Source: Streptomyces sp. SW4
Lineage (GTDB): Bacteria; Actinomycetota; Actinomycetes; Streptomycetales; Streptomycetaceae
NCBI GenBank assembly: GCA_003248315.1
Contig: QKWM01000004.1
Span: forward strand, 3,097,001 to 3,161,000
Direction of reading: 5' to 3'
DNA length: 64,000 nt
In this document: piece after piece, positions 10,876-20,050 of the stretch
How the letters are laid out: each line of letters begins with the position of its first letter
Position numbering within the stretch: position 1 is the first letter of the stretch
Notes under the pieces: generated by a model
What the model saw: the letters and a program-made list of their open reading frames with translations, nothing else
Databases searched by the model: none
What the model was told of the DNA's origin: nothing
Made by a program: the position numbers and the translations under genes

Positions 10876-10927
10876 CGGGTTCCTCGATTGGTATGGACAT
10901 GTTCAACTAGCGGCAATAGTCTGGGAC

Positions 10928-10940
10928 TTGGTCTAGACCT
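10928..10940. promoter_or_regulatory. DasR-type responsive element (dre) upstream of the LPMO gene
   Basis: The core tggtctagacc (10929-10939) matches the DasR consensus TGGTCTAGACCA at 11 of 12 positions. It lies 43 bases before the LPMO start. DasR is the GntR-family regulator of chitin and N-acetylglucosamine use in Streptomyces. The site is seen; its use is inferred. Confidence 0.65.
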
Positions 10941-10982
10941 GCACGGCTCACTGAACCTCCCCCACGTCACAGGAGCGGCAGT

Positions 10983-11588
10983 ATGCGCACAAGGACCAAG
11001 TTGTACGCCGGGGCGGTGGGACTGGCGACCACCGGTGCCCTGGTGTTCTCCTCGGGCGGTGCCAGCGGTCACGGCTACACCGACCTGCCCGTCAGTCGGC
11101 AGAAGCTCTGCCAGAACGGCTCCGTCAGCAACTGCGGTGCGATCCAGTGGGAGCCGCAGAGCGTCGAGGGCCCGAAGGGCTTCCCGGCCGGCGGCCCCGC
11201 CGACGGACAGCTCTGTTCCGCGAACAACACGCGGTTCTCCCAGCTCGACAGCCCGAAGACGCCCTCGGGCGGAGCCTGGCCGACGACCCGGGTGACCGGC
11301 GGGCAGAACTACACCTTCCGGTGGCAGTTCACCGCGATGCACGCCACGACGGACTTCCGGTACTACATCACCAAGCCGGGCTGGAACCAGAACCACAACC
11401 TGTCCCGGTCGGACCTCAACCTCACGCCGTTCCTGACGGTGCCCTACAACGGACAGCGCCCGCCGTCCACGCTCTCCCACAGCGGCCGGCTGCCGTCCGG
11501 GCTGAGCGGGCACCACGTCATCCTCGCGGTGTGGACGGTCCACGACACCGGCAACGCGTTCTACGCGTGCTCGGACGTCACCTTCTGA
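10983..11588 (+). CDS. lpmP: AA10 lytic polysaccharide monooxygenase (LpmP-like)
   Basis: Intact, 201 residues. An AGGAGCGG site precedes the ATG. The signal peptide should be cleaved before HGYTDLP, leaving the N-terminal His that forms half of the copper histidine brace. The second His is in FTAMHATTDFRYY. The rest is a single AA10 domain without a carbohydrate-binding module (WEPQSVEGPKGFP, ending FYACSDVTF). Cys residues are spaced for two disulfides. Such enzymes cleave chitin or cellulose oxidatively. In Streptomyces, the homologue LpmP near cslA-glxA works on the apical glycan. The gene has its own promoter region with a dre site and a strong terminator, so it is probably monocistronic. 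Confidence 0.9.
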   Translation: MRTRTKLYAGAVGLATTGALVFSSGGASGHGYTDLPVSRQKLCQNGSVSNCGAIQWEPQSVEGPKGFPAGGPADGQLCSANNTRFSQLDSPKTPSGGAWPTTRVTGGQNYTFRWQFTAMHATTDFRYYITKPGWNQNHNLSRSDLNLTPFLTVPYNGQRPPSTLSHSGRLPSGLSGHHVILAVWTVHDTGNAFYACSDVTF

Positions 11589-11597
11589 GGCTCAGCG

Positions 11598-11630
11598 CGA
11601 AGGGCCCCTCGCGATGCGAGGGGCCCTTCG
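11598..11630. terminator. Bidirectional terminator between the LPMO gene and tRNA-Lys copy 2
   Basis: A perfect 15-bp inverted repeat (11598-11612 with 11616-11630) with a 3-base loop. It starts 10 bases after the LPMO stop codon and ends 5 bases from the tRNA 3' end. Confidence 0.9.
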
Positions 11631-11634
11631 GTGG

Positions 11635-11708
11635 TGCGCCGCCAGGGACTCGAACCCCGGACCCGCTGATTAAGAGTCAGCTGCTCTAACCAACTGAGCT
11701 AGCGGCGC
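11635..11708 (-). tRNA. tRNA-Lys (CUU), copy 2 of 3
   Basis: Same 74-base sequence and cloverleaf as the copy at 7956, with anticodon CTT in a CTCTTAA loop. Confidence 0.97.
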
Positions 11709-11868
11709 ATGACTCCCGCCGGCCGCGCGATGTTCTCCCGCGGGCGGCGACGAAGAAAATACTACCTGGTCCGCGGGGGTGCTTCCGACCACCGCCGGGT
11801 GAACGGACGGCCCCGGGCCCGAGGCCCCCGATCCAGGCGCCGAGCCGCACGCCGGTCCGCGAAGCCCC

Positions 11869-12638
11869 CTAGATCGCCAGCGAGAGCACCACCCGCGCCG
11901 CGTTGCGGTTCAGGGTGTCGGCCGCCCGGCGCAGCCGGTGGGCGTGCTCGACCGGCATCGACAGCGCCAGGCAGCCCGCGGAGGCGCCGGCCGTGATCGG
12001 GACGGCGGCGCAGACCGTGCCGACCGCGTACTCCTGGAGGTCGAGGACGGGCACCGAGGGCGGCTGCGCCTCCAGACGGGAGAGCAGCAGCTTGTCGCTG
12101 GTGATCGTGCGCGAGGTGAACCGGGCCATCTTGTGCCGGGCCAGGTGGTCCCGGCGGCCGGCGTGGTCCAGCTGGGTGAGCAGGCTCTTGCCGACCGCGG
12201 TGGCGTGGGCCGAGCAGCGGAAGTCGACCCACTCGTTGACCCGGGGCGCGGCCGGGCTGTCGGCGTACTGGGTGACCCGCACCTCGCCGTCGACGTACCG
12301 GCTGATGTAGACGGCCGCGCCGACCGAGTCGCGCAGTCCGTCCAGGGTGCGCTGGAGCTGCTCGCGCACCGCCTCCTCGCGCCCGTGCGCCGAACCCAGC
12401 CGGGCCAGCGCCTCGCCGGTGACGTACGCCCCCTCGTCGGTGCCGTCGGCGACCTGCTCGACGTACCCTCCCGGCGCAGCATCCGCAGTAGGCCCGTCAG
12501 CCGCCCGGGGGCGAGCCCGGTGTGCCGGGCGAGCCGCGTCTCGGTGACCCCGGTGCCGTGCCGGGCCACGACCTCCAGGACCCGCAGGGCGTCCTGGGCG
12601 GAGTGGTGCGGAGCGGTCGGCTTGTGCTGCAGCGCCAC
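11869..12638 (-). CDS. IclR-family transcriptional regulator (one frameshift)
   Basis: The start chosen is a GTG preceded by a GGGAG site. The N-terminal 60 residues form the winged helix-turn-helix (ALRVLEVVARHGTGVTETRLARHTGLAPGRLTGLLRMLRREG). The C-terminal effector domain follows, with SAHATAVGKSLL, a hallmark of IclR proteins, and a final RVVLSLAI. One base is missing near 12466, between RREGYVEQ and VADGTDEGAY. Its total length of about 255 residues is normal for the family. It sits just beyond the ehu transporter operon on the same strand and is the natural candidate to control it, with an unknown ligand. Confidence 0.85.
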
Positions 12639-12787
12639 GGTGGTCTCCCTGCGCTCGCTCGTAGGGCCGTAGTCCGGACGGCGATCCCTCTCACGATAGC
12701 GGCCAAGAGGCCCCGGGGGAGCGGCCGTTGACGAGATTGTCCGCCCGCTCAGCAGGGGCGATGGACCTTGGCATATGCCGCAGGAAT

Positions 12788-12818
12788 GCCCCAACGCCCG
12801 GACCTCGGGCGTTGGGGC
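12788..12818 (-). terminator. Terminator after the ehu operon
   Basis: A perfect 13-bp inverted repeat (12788-12800 with 12806-12818) with a 5-base loop, 16 bases beyond the ehuA stop codon. Confidence 0.85.
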
Positions 12819-12833
12819 CGGCACGCCCGGTGG

Positions 12834-13643
12834 TCACAGGACCGCGCTGAGAAACTCCCGGGTCCGGTCGTGCTCCGGCTCGCTGAAGATCTTCTCCGGC
12901 GTACCGGCCTCGATGACCCGGCCCGAGTCGAACATCAGGACCTGGTCGGAGATGTCCCGGGCGAAGTTCATCTCATGGGTCACACAGAGCATCGTGATGT
13001 CCGTGCTGCGCGCGATGTCCCGCAGCAGGTCCAGCACGCCCGCGACCAGCTCCGGGTCGAGCGCGGAGGTCACCTCGTCCAGCAGCAGCACCTTCGGCTG
13101 CATGGCCAGCGCCCGGGCGATCGCCACCCGCTGCTGCTGGCCGCCGGAGAGCTGGGCCGGGTGCGCGTCGCACTTGTCGGCCAGGCCCACCATGTCCAGC
13201 AGCCCCTTGGCCCGCTCCACCGCCTCGTCCCTGGACATGCCGAGCACGGTGACCGGCGCCTCGGTGATGTTCCGCAGCACGGTCATGTTCGGGAACAGGT
13301 TGAACTGCTGGAAGACCATCCCGATCTTCTTGCGGACCTCGCGCACCTCCTTGTCGGAGGCCGGGAACAGCTTCTGCCCGTCGACGGTGATCGTGCCCTC
13401 GTCGGGCTTGAGCAGCGTCATCAGCAGCCGCAGGATCGTGGTCTTGCCCGACCCGGACGGTCCGATCAGCGTGACGTGCTTGCCCGCGTCGACGGAGAAG
13501 TCGAGGTGGTCGAGGACGGTGTTGTCCCCGAACCGCTTGGTGACCTGTTCCAGCCGGATCAGCTCACCGCCGCTCGCCGCGGCGCTCGCCGGGGACTTCT
13601 TCTCGGGGTTCTTCTCGGGGTTGGGGAGAGTGTCAGTGGGCAA
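12834..13643 (-). CDS. ehuA: Amino-acid/ectoine-type ABC transporter ATP-binding protein EhuA-like
   Basis: Polar amino acid uptake (PAAT) family ATPase. Visible motifs: Walker A GPSGSGKTT, Q-loop MVFQQFNLFPNMTVLRN, signature LSGGQQQRVAIARALA, Walker B KVLLLDEVTSALD and switch His in CVTHEMNFARD. I place the start at a TTG 11 bases inside the preceding gene because GGAGCG lies just before it; an ATG 27 bases upstream (13670) is the alternative. It is the last gene of a four-gene operon (ehuB-C-D-A) on the minus strand and energises uptake through EhuC/EhuD. The gene is intact. Confidence 0.85.
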   Translation of the reverse strand: MPTDTLPNPEKNPEKKSPASAAASGGELIRLEQVTKRFGDNTVLDHLDFSVDAGKHVTLIGPSGSGKTTILRLLMTLLKPDEGTITVDGQKLFPASDKEVREVRKKIGMVFQQFNLFPNMTVLRNITEAPVTVLGMSRDEAVERAKGLLDMVGLADKCDAHPAQLSGGQQQRVAIARALAMQPKVLLLDEVTSALDPELVAGVLDLLRDIARSTDITMLCVTHEMNFARDISDQVLMFDSGRVIEAGTPEKIFSEPEHDRTREFLSAVL

Positions 13644-14283
13644 GGCGTCGCTCCAGGGCTCGCAGGGCAAGGGAGGCCAGGTAGGAGATGACGATGAAGG
13701 CCACGCCGATCACCGTCAGGGGCTCGGTGAACTGGAAGTGCTCCTGGGAGAACAGCCGGGCCTCGCCGAGCATCTCCAGCACGGTGATCGCCATCAGCAT
13801 CGGCGTGTCCTTCAGCATGGAGATCACGTAGTTGCCGAGGGCGGGCACCACCCGGCGGACCGCCTGCGGCAGGATCACCGCGGTCCAGGTCCGCCGCAGC
13901 GGAAGGTTCAGCGCCGTCGCGGCCTCCCACTGGCCGACGGGCACCGCCTCGATGCCGGCCCGGTAGACCTGCATCGTGTACGTCGAGTAGTGCAGGCCGA
14001 TGCCGATCACACCGGTGGTCAGCGCCGAGGCCGTCACGCCCCACTCGGGCAGCACGTAGAAGAGGAAGAACAACTGCACCAGCAGCGGGGTGTTCCGCAC
14101 GAACTCCGTGACCACCCCGACCGGCCAGGTCACCCAGCGGGACGGCACCCGCATCAGCAGCGCCCAGACCAGGCCCAGCACGAAGGAGATCAGCGAGCCG
14201 AGCACCAGGATCTGCAGGGTGACCAGCAGTCCGTCCCAGAACTGCGGCATGAAGTCGGAGACCGCGCTCCAGTCCCAGGCCAT
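13633..14283 (-). CDS. ehuD: ABC transporter permease EhuD-like
   Basis: 216 residues, intact. An N-terminal helix (FWDGLLVTLQILVLGSLISFVLGLVWALL) and four further membrane helices contain the HisM/GlnP-type EAA loop (VPVGQWEAATALNLPLRRTWTAVILPQAVRRV). The ATG shares its A with the stop of the upstream permease (TGATG), and the gene overlaps ehuA, so translation is coupled. Forms the membrane channel with EhuC. Confidence 0.85.
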   Translation of the reverse strand: MAWDWSAVSDFMPQFWDGLLVTLQILVLGSLISFVLGLVWALLMRVPSRWVTWPVGVVTEFVRNTPLLVQLFFLFYVLPEWGVTASALTTGVIGIGLHYSTYTMQVYRAGIEAVPVGQWEAATALNLPLRRTWTAVILPQAVRRVVPALGNYVISMLKDTPMLMAITVLEMLGEARLFSQEHFQFTEPLTVIGVAFIVISYLASLALRALERRLAH

Positions 14284-14996
14284 CAGACGGCACCCCCCGC
14301 GTTGGACGTCTCGGGCCGCTTCAGCTCCAGGTCGGGACGCCGCTCGGGCCTCTTGCCGACCCCCGCCTTCAGCTTCTTCTCCAGCCCCCGCATCACCCGG
14401 GTGATCAGGAAGGCGATCACGAAGTAGATCAGCAGGACGTACGTGTAGATCTCCGCGCTCTCCTGGAGCGCCAGCCGCACCAGGTTGGCGCTGAACGCCA
14501 GGTCGCCCATGCCCATGATCGACACCAGCGCGGTGCCCTTGAGCAGCTCGACCAGCAGGTTGGAGAACGGCGGGATCATCTCCGGCACCGCCTGCGGCAG
14601 CAGGATCAGCCGCATCCGCTGCCAGGGCGTGAAGCTGAGGGCGATGCCGCCCTCACGCTGCGCCGGGTCGACGGCGCTCAGCGCACCGCGCACGATCTCC
14701 GAGCCGTACGCCCCGAAGGTCAGGCCCAGCGCCAGCGTGCCCGCCCACAGCGGGACCAGCTGCCAGCCGAACGCCGGCGGCAGCACGAAGAACACCCAGA
14801 AGATCATCACCAGCGCCGAGGTGCCGCGGAACACCTCGGTGTAGAAGCCCGCCAGGAAGCGGACGATCCACAGCCGATGGGTGCGGGCCACGCCGACCAC
14901 GAAGGAGACCGCCGTCGCCAGCAGCCCGCTGAGGACGAGCAGCTGGATCGTTACCCAGACGCCCTGAAGTACGAGTTCCCACAGTCCGGAGGTCAT
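14283..14996 (-). CDS. ehuC: ABC transporter permease EhuC-like
   Basis: About 237 residues, intact. Five predicted membrane helices and an EAA loop (DPAQREGGIALSFTPWQRMRLILLPQAVPEMIPP). The start is the ATG overlapping the ehuB stop as ATGA, with AAGGAG nine bases upstream. A basic cytosolic tail (LEKKLKAGVGKRPERRPDLELKR) is typical of this subfamily in Streptomyces. Confidence 0.85.
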   Translation of the reverse strand: MTSGLWELVLQGVWVTIQLLVLSGLLATAVSFVVGVARTHRLWIVRFLAGFYTEVFRGTSALVMIFWVFFVLPPAFGWQLVPLWAGTLALGLTFGAYGSEIVRGALSAVDPAQREGGIALSFTPWQRMRLILLPQAVPEMIPPFSNLLVELLKGTALVSIMGMGDLAFSANLVRLALQESAEIYTYVLLIYFVIAFLITRVMRGLEKKLKAGVGKRPERRPDLELKRPETSNAGGAV

Positions 14997-15868
14997 CCGC
15001 CGCACAGCTCCTTCGCGGTCAGATCCGTCATCTCCGCCTCGGTGAACCCGAACGGCTTGAGGATGCGGAGCAGCTCGCCGCTCTCCTTGAGCTTGTGCAG
15101 CTCACGGTTGAAGGCGTCGCGCAGGCCGGTCTCGTCGGGCCGGAAGGCGAAACCGCCGCCGTCGACGTGCGGCTTGCCGTCGACGATCGGCTTGAACGGC
15201 TTCGTCACCTCGGCCTTGGCGGACTTCTTCACCACCTCGCGGGTGGTCAGCGCGGTCCCCGCGAACACGTCGACGCGGCCGGCCTCGACGGCGTTCAGCC
15301 CGGCCACCTGGTCGGGCACGATGAGGATGTCGCTCTCCTTGTAACCGGCCTCCACGGCGTACGCGATCTCCGCGTAGCCGGTGCCGGTCGCGAACTTCGC
15401 CTTCTTCTCGACGACGTCCCGGTAGTCGTGCAGCCCGAGCGGGTTGCCCTTGCGCACGATGAACGAGTCGAGCATCTGGTAGTCGGGGTCGGAGAAGATG
15501 ACCTGCTGGCAGCGCTCGGGGTTGATGTACATCCCGGCGGCCACCACGTCGAACTGCTGCGAGTTCAGGCCCGGGATCAGGGAGCCGAACTCGGTCGGCA
15601 CCGGCTGCACCCGGTCCACGCCGAGCCGCTTGAAGATGACCTTGGCCAGCTCCGGCGCCTCGCCGGTCAGCTCGCCGTTCTTGTCGATGTACCCGAAGGG
15701 GATCTCCCCGGCGATGCCGAGCCGTGCGACACCCTGTGCGCGGAGCCGCTCCAGCAGCTCACCCCCTTCCGTGTCCGAGGCGGTGGCCACGCGCGAGCAT
15801 CCGGCGGCGCCCAGCGCACCGAGCGCCGCGACCCCCGCGAGCAGCGATCGGCGCGTGGGCCCGGACAT
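14993..15868 (-). CDS. ehuB: Ectoine/amino-acid ABC transporter substrate-binding lipoprotein EhuB-like
   Basis: About 291 residues, intact. A twin-arginine-like start (TRRSLLAG) leads to a lipobox (LGAAGC), so it is an exported lipoprotein. The rest is a type II periplasmic-binding fold of the PAAT class: FGYIDKNGELTGEAPELAKVIFKRLG, then VVAAGMYINPERCQQVIFSDPDY, then the hinge strands and KPHVDGGGFAFRP. An upstream ATG at 15925 in the same frame is possible but would bury the signal peptide. It heads the operon and decides substrate choice. EhuB naming follows its similarity to ectoine/hydroxyectoine binding proteins and the neighbouring racemase-like genes; another amino acid remains possible. 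Confidence 0.75.
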   Translation of the reverse strand: MSGPTRRSLLAGVAALGALGAAGCSRVATASDTEGGELLERLRAQGVARLGIAGEIPFGYIDKNGELTGEAPELAKVIFKRLGVDRVQPVPTEFGSLIPGLNSQQFDVVAAGMYINPERCQQVIFSDPDYQMLDSFIVRKGNPLGLHDYRDVVEKKAKFATGTGYAEIAYAVEAGYKESDILIVPDQVAGLNAVEAGRVDVFAGTALTTREVVKKSAKAEVTKPFKPIVDGKPHVDGGGFAFRPDETGLRDAFNRELHKLKESGELLRILKPFGFTEAEMTDLTAKELCGG

Positions 15869-16031
15869 CCCGGATATGCGGTCACGCCCGTCTGTCGGCG
15901 GAATTCTGAAAGGTGGAGAGGCCATGGGCGCGCGGCTACCCGAAGCCCTCCGAGTTATGCCGGTCTTTTTCGGACCGGTACCGCGCCGAGGCGCCCTTGA
16001 CCCCGGCGGCCGGGGGCACTGCCATGGGGGG

Positions 16032-16525
16032 ATGGCTGATCGCTTCATCGAAGTCTCGCTGGTCAAACGCGACATCCGCTGCACGGCCCGGCTGCTGGAC
16101 GACCGCGCCCCGCTCACCTGCGCGGCCGTCTGGGACGCACTGCCGCTGGCCGGCGACGTCTACCACGCCAAATACGCCCGCAACGAGATCTACGCCCTGT
16201 TCCCGCCTTTCGCGGCGAAAGAGCCCCCACTGGAGAATCCGACCGTGACCCCGATTCCGGGCGATCTGTGCTATTTCGCCTTCGCGGGGACCGAGCTGGG
16301 CACCAAGGCGTACGGCTACGACCGCGAGGTGCGCCCCGGCACCACCCTCGTGGACCTGGCCCTGTTCTACGAGCGCAACAACCTGCTGCTCAACGCCGAT
16401 GTCGGCTGGGTGCCCGGCATCGTCTGGGCCAGGTCGTCGAGGGACTGGACGCCATGGCGGAAGGCTGCAACGACCTGTGGCGGTCCGGGGCGGCCGGGGA
16501 GACGCTCAGCTTCCGCCGGGTGTGA
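16032..16525 (+). CDS. DUF3830 family protein (one frameshift)
   Basis: About 164 residues, transcribed divergently from ehuB. The sequence (MADRFIEVSLVKRDIRCTAR, then AGDVYHAKYARNEIYALFPPF, then PGDLCYFAF and FYERNNLLLNADVGWVPG) is the DUF3830 pattern, a cyclophilin-like beta barrel of unknown function. One base is missing near 16430; restoring it gives the normal C-terminus ending LSFRRV. DUF3830 genes commonly sit beside amidases, racemases and amino-acid transporters, as here. Its last 20 bases overlap the convergent amidase gene. Function unknown; it may handle a small carboxylate or a peptide intermediate. Confidence 0.75.
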
Positions 16526-17910
16526 CCGGCGCCTGCGCCACCCCGGCCTCGTACAGCGCGTGGGCCGCCCGCAGCACCAGATCGTCCCGGTGCCGGGCGG
16601 CCACGAGCTGCATGCCGATCGGCAGGCCGTCCCCGTCCCGCCCGACGGGAACGGTCGCGGCCGGCTGCTGGGTCAGGTTGAACGGGTAGGTGAACGGCGT
16701 CCACCCCGTCCACCGCCGGTGCCCCGACCCCTTCGGCACCTCGGCGCCCGCCTCGAACGCCGTGATCGGCAGCGTCGGCGTGACCAGTACGTCGTACACC
16801 TCGTGGAAGCGGCCCATCCGGCGGCCCAGCTCCATCCGGACGTCCACCGCGGCCAGGTACTGCAGGGCCGAGTACCGCGCCCCGGCGCCGCACACCTCCC
16901 GCAGCCCGGGGTCGAGCAGCTCCCGCTGCGCCGGGTTCAGATGCTGCGTCACCCGCGCCGCCCCGCTGAACCACAGGGTGTGGAAGGCGTCCACGGGCTC
17001 GGCGAAGTCCGGGTCGGCCTCCGTGACGTAGGCGCCCAGCTCCGCCAGGCGCTCCACCGCGTGCCGTACGGCCGTCGCCACCTCCGGCCGCACCGCCACC
17101 TGGCCGCCCAGCGACGGCGAGTACGCCACCCGCAGCCCGCGCACCCCGCCCGACAGCGCCTCCGTGTACGAACCGGGCGGCGGGCCCAGCGCCGACCAGT
17201 CCGGGCGTCCGGCACCCCGATGACGTCGAGCAGCAGCGCCGCGTCCGCCGCGTCCCGGGTCATCGGACCCACGTGCGCCAGCGTGCCGAACGCGCTCGCC
17301 GGGTACAGCGGCACCCGGCCGTACGTCGGCTTCAGGCCGAAGATCCCGCAGAACGACGCCGGGATGCGCACGCTGCCGCCGCCGTCCGTGCCGAGCGCCA
17401 GCGGCCCCGCGCCCAGCGCCACGGCCGCCCCGGCACCGCCGCTGGAGCCGCCGGCGGTGCGGGCCGGGTCGTACGGGTTGCGGGTGACACCGCTCAGCGG
17501 CGAGTCGGTCACGCCCTTCCAGCCGAACTCCGGCGTCGTCGTCTTGCCGAGGAAGACGGCGCCGTGCTCCCGCATCCGGGCGACCGACGGCGCGTCCTCC
17601 TCCCAGGGCCCGTCCGGCGACACGGCCCGCGACCCGCGCAGCGTCGGATGGCCGCGCATCAGCAGGATGTCCTTCACCGTGGCCGGCACGCCGTCCAGCC
17701 GCCCGCGCGGTGCGCCGCCGCGCCACCGCCGCTCCGCCTCCCGCGCCTGGTCGAGGGCGTCCTCGGGGTGAGCCGGACGAAGGCGTTCACCTCCGGCTGG
17801 ATCCGCTCGGCCCGCTCCAGCGCGGCCCGGGTCGCCTCCACGGGGCTGAATTCGCCCTTGCGGTAGCCGTCGAGGAGCTGTACTGCGGTCAGCTCGGTGA
17901 GGTCGGTCAT
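16506..17910 (-). CDS. Amidase (amidase signature family, two frameshifts)
   Basis: About 468 residues. The Ser-cisSer-Lys triad is visible: Lys in VPATVKD, cis-Ser in the GGSSGGAGAAVALG segment, and nucleophile Ser in TDGGGSVRIPASFCG. The C-terminal part shows DVLVTPTLPITAFEAG and GLPIGMQLVA, also typical. Bases are missing near 17770 and 17212. It hydrolyses an amide or N-acyl bond; the substrate is unknown. It is followed downstream on the other strand by the DUF3830 gene and preceded by a D-2-hydroxyacid dehydrogenase gene on its own strand, so a catabolic route fed by the Ehu-like importer is plausible (for example N-acetyl-diaminobutyrate or a related amide). That route is inference. 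Confidence 0.85.
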
Positions 17911-17924
17911 CCACCCTCCAGGGG

Positions 17925-18891
17925 TCAGTGTCCGGGTACGTACCCGCGCTGCTTGTCGACCACGTTCGTCAGGGGCCTGCCGGCCGCCCAGCGCTCGTAC
18001 AGCTCCACGAACTGCGCGCCGAGCTCGTCCGCCAGCCGACGGTGTCCCCGCTCATGTGCGGCGAGACGATCAGGTTCGGGACCTGCCACAGGGGGCTGCC
18101 GGACGGCAGCGGCTCGTCCTCGAACACGTCCAGGGCGGCACCCGCGATCCACCGCTTGGCCAGCGCCTCGGCGAGCGCCTCCTCGACCACCAGCTGACCG
18201 CGCCCGATGTTGACGAACCGGGCCGAGGGCTGCATCACGCCGAACCGCCGGGCGTCGAACATGCCCGCGTGTCCTCGGTCAGCGGCGCCGCCGCGACCAC
18301 CCAGTCGGCGCGGGCCAGCAGCCGGTCCAGCTCCCGGGACCGTGGACGCCGGTGCGCGCGGCACGGCCGACCAGCGCCGTGGTGATGCCGAGCGCCGTGA
18401 GGGTGCGCGCGATCGCCCGCCCGATCGGTCCCGAGCCGACGACGACCGCCCGCCCGCCGCGCACCCGCTGCGTCTCCCGGTGCCGCCACGTCCGCTCCCG
18501 CTGCAGCTCCAGGGTCCTCGGCAGATCCTTGGCCATGGCCAGGACGAGCGCCGCGACGTACTCGGCGATGGGCTCGTCGAAGATCCCGCGGGCGTTGGTC
18601 ACCACGGTCGGCGAGGCGGCGAGTTCCGGACACATCAGATGGTCCACCCCGGCACTCGCCGTGTGCACCCAGCGCGGCCGCGGCCCGTCGCCCGGCCAGG
18701 CCTTCCGCACGGCGTGCGAGGTGAAGTCCCACACGAGCAGCACGTCGGCGTGCGGCAGCCGCTCGGCGAGCGTCGACTCGTCCGCGTACTCGATCCGGGC
18801 GCGGCCGGTCAGCCGGCCCAGCCGGGCCGGGGCTCGGCGTCCAGCACGAGGAGCGTCGGGTGGTTCCGTGGGCGGGGCCGGGGATGGTCAT
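17925..18891 (-). CDS. D-2-hydroxyacid dehydrogenase (about five frameshifts)
   Basis: About 320 residues once breaks near 18850, 18832, 18342, 18268 and 18040 are healed, the densest damage in the window. The NAD-binding domain is clear: VVVGSGPIGRAIARTL glycine loop, then FVNIGRGQLV, then AALDVFEDEPLPSGSPLW with the catalytic Glu, and SPHMSGDT with the catalytic His. Ends with YVPGH. Members reduce 2-oxoacids to D-2-hydroxyacids or the reverse with NAD(P)H. It lies 14 bases upstream of the amidase gene on the same strand, so the two are probably co-transcribed. Confidence 0.8.
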
Positions 18892-19117
18892 CGGCAGGCG
18901 TCACTCCGGGGTGAGAGGGCGGCGGGCGCCCGGTACGGGGGCGGCCGGCCGGTCGCGGCGGCGGGCGGCACAGGGGCTGACGAGGGATTAACCAGCTGTT
19001 GACCTGCTGGTGACGCGGGCGGATTGACCACGCTCGCACCGGAACCTACCGTCGTCAACACGGCCGTGCGTACGGTGCGTTGTCCTCTCCTCCCTCAGTG
19101 TGAGGCCGGTGCGTGCC

Positions 19118-20050
19118 ATGGACATCTCCTTTCTCGGCGGACCCGCCCCGCAACGCGGTGTCGGTGTCGTCGCTCCCTTCGATTTCGCTCTCGACCGCGA
19201 GCTGTGGCGCTGGGTGCCGGACGAGGTCTCGCTCCATATGACCCGGACCCCGTTCGTGCCGGTCGAGGTCGGTCTGGACCTGGCCCGCCTGGTCAGCGAG
19301 CACGAGACCCTGGAAGAGGCCACCCGGACGCTGAACGCGATCGCCCCCGAGGTCGTCGCCTACGCCTGCACCTCGGGCAGCTTCGTCGGCGGCATCGCCG
19401 GCGAACGCGCGATGTGCGAGGCGATGACCCGGGCCGGCGCCACCCCGTCCGTGACCACCTCCGGCGCGCTGCTGGAGGCCCTGGCCGAGCTGGGCGTCCG
19501 CCGGGTGGCGCTGGTCACGCCGTACACCGTCTCCGTCACCCGCGCCCTGGAGGAGTACGTCGCCCAGGCCGGCGTCGCCGTCACCGGCTGCGCCTTCATG
19601 GGCCTGACCCGGCACATCTGGAAGGTCGGGTACCGCGAGGTGGCCGACATGGCGCACCGGGCGGTGCCGCGACCGGGCGCGGCGGACGCCCTGTTCATCT
19701 CCTGCACCAACCTGGCCACGTACGACGTGATCCCCAGCTGGAGGCCGAGCTGCGCATCCCGGTGCTCTCGGCCAACCAAGTGACGATGTGGCGGCGCTGC
19801 GCCGGCTGGGTACCCTGCCGTGGGGCCCTACCAGGCGCTGATCGACCCGGCGGCCCGGTTCGGCTCCGTGGTGCCCGGGGTTCCCGGGGTGCCGGAGGCG
19901 GCTCCGGGTGCGCCGGGGCTCCCCGGGGTACCAGGGGTACCGGGAGTTCCCGGCGTCTCCGGTGTCTCCGGCGTCTCGGGTGTCTCCGGTGGTGTCTCCG
20001 GCGTCACCGGGCTTCCGGAGGAAGATCAGCAGCAGGAAGGGTGGACATGA
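19118..20050 (+). CDS. Maleate isomerase/Asp-Glu racemase-like enzyme with collagen-like tail (about three frameshifts)
   Basis: The first about 230 residues are a maleate cis-trans isomerase / Asp-Glu racemase-fold enzyme of the EutA type. Both catalytic cysteines are present: VAYACTSGSF and LFISCTNLAT. The alpha/beta core also shows LVTPYTVSVTRALEEYV. Bases are missing near 19740, 19790 and 19825, after which the reading continues LIDPAARFG. The protein then ends in about 55 residues of Gly-Val-Pro and Gly-Val-Ser triplets, which is unusual for a cytosolic enzyme. The stop overlaps the start of the next gene as ATGA, so the two are coupled. In ectoine degraders such an enzyme (EutA) is encoded beside the ehu transporter; here that role is inferred. 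The ATG at 19118 is preferred to the GTG at 19100. Confidence 0.75.

Noticed and set aside
11600..11689. Short peptides ending in PPGTRTPDPLIKSQLL beside the tRNA-Lys copies
   Set aside because: They are antisense readings of the tRNA genes and their terminators, a known source of false hypothetical proteins.
17925..18891. The hydroxyacid dehydrogenase as a true pseudogene
   Set aside because: It has five breaks but all are single-base losses, and every catalytic residue survives, as in the other damaged genes; consensus error explains it better.
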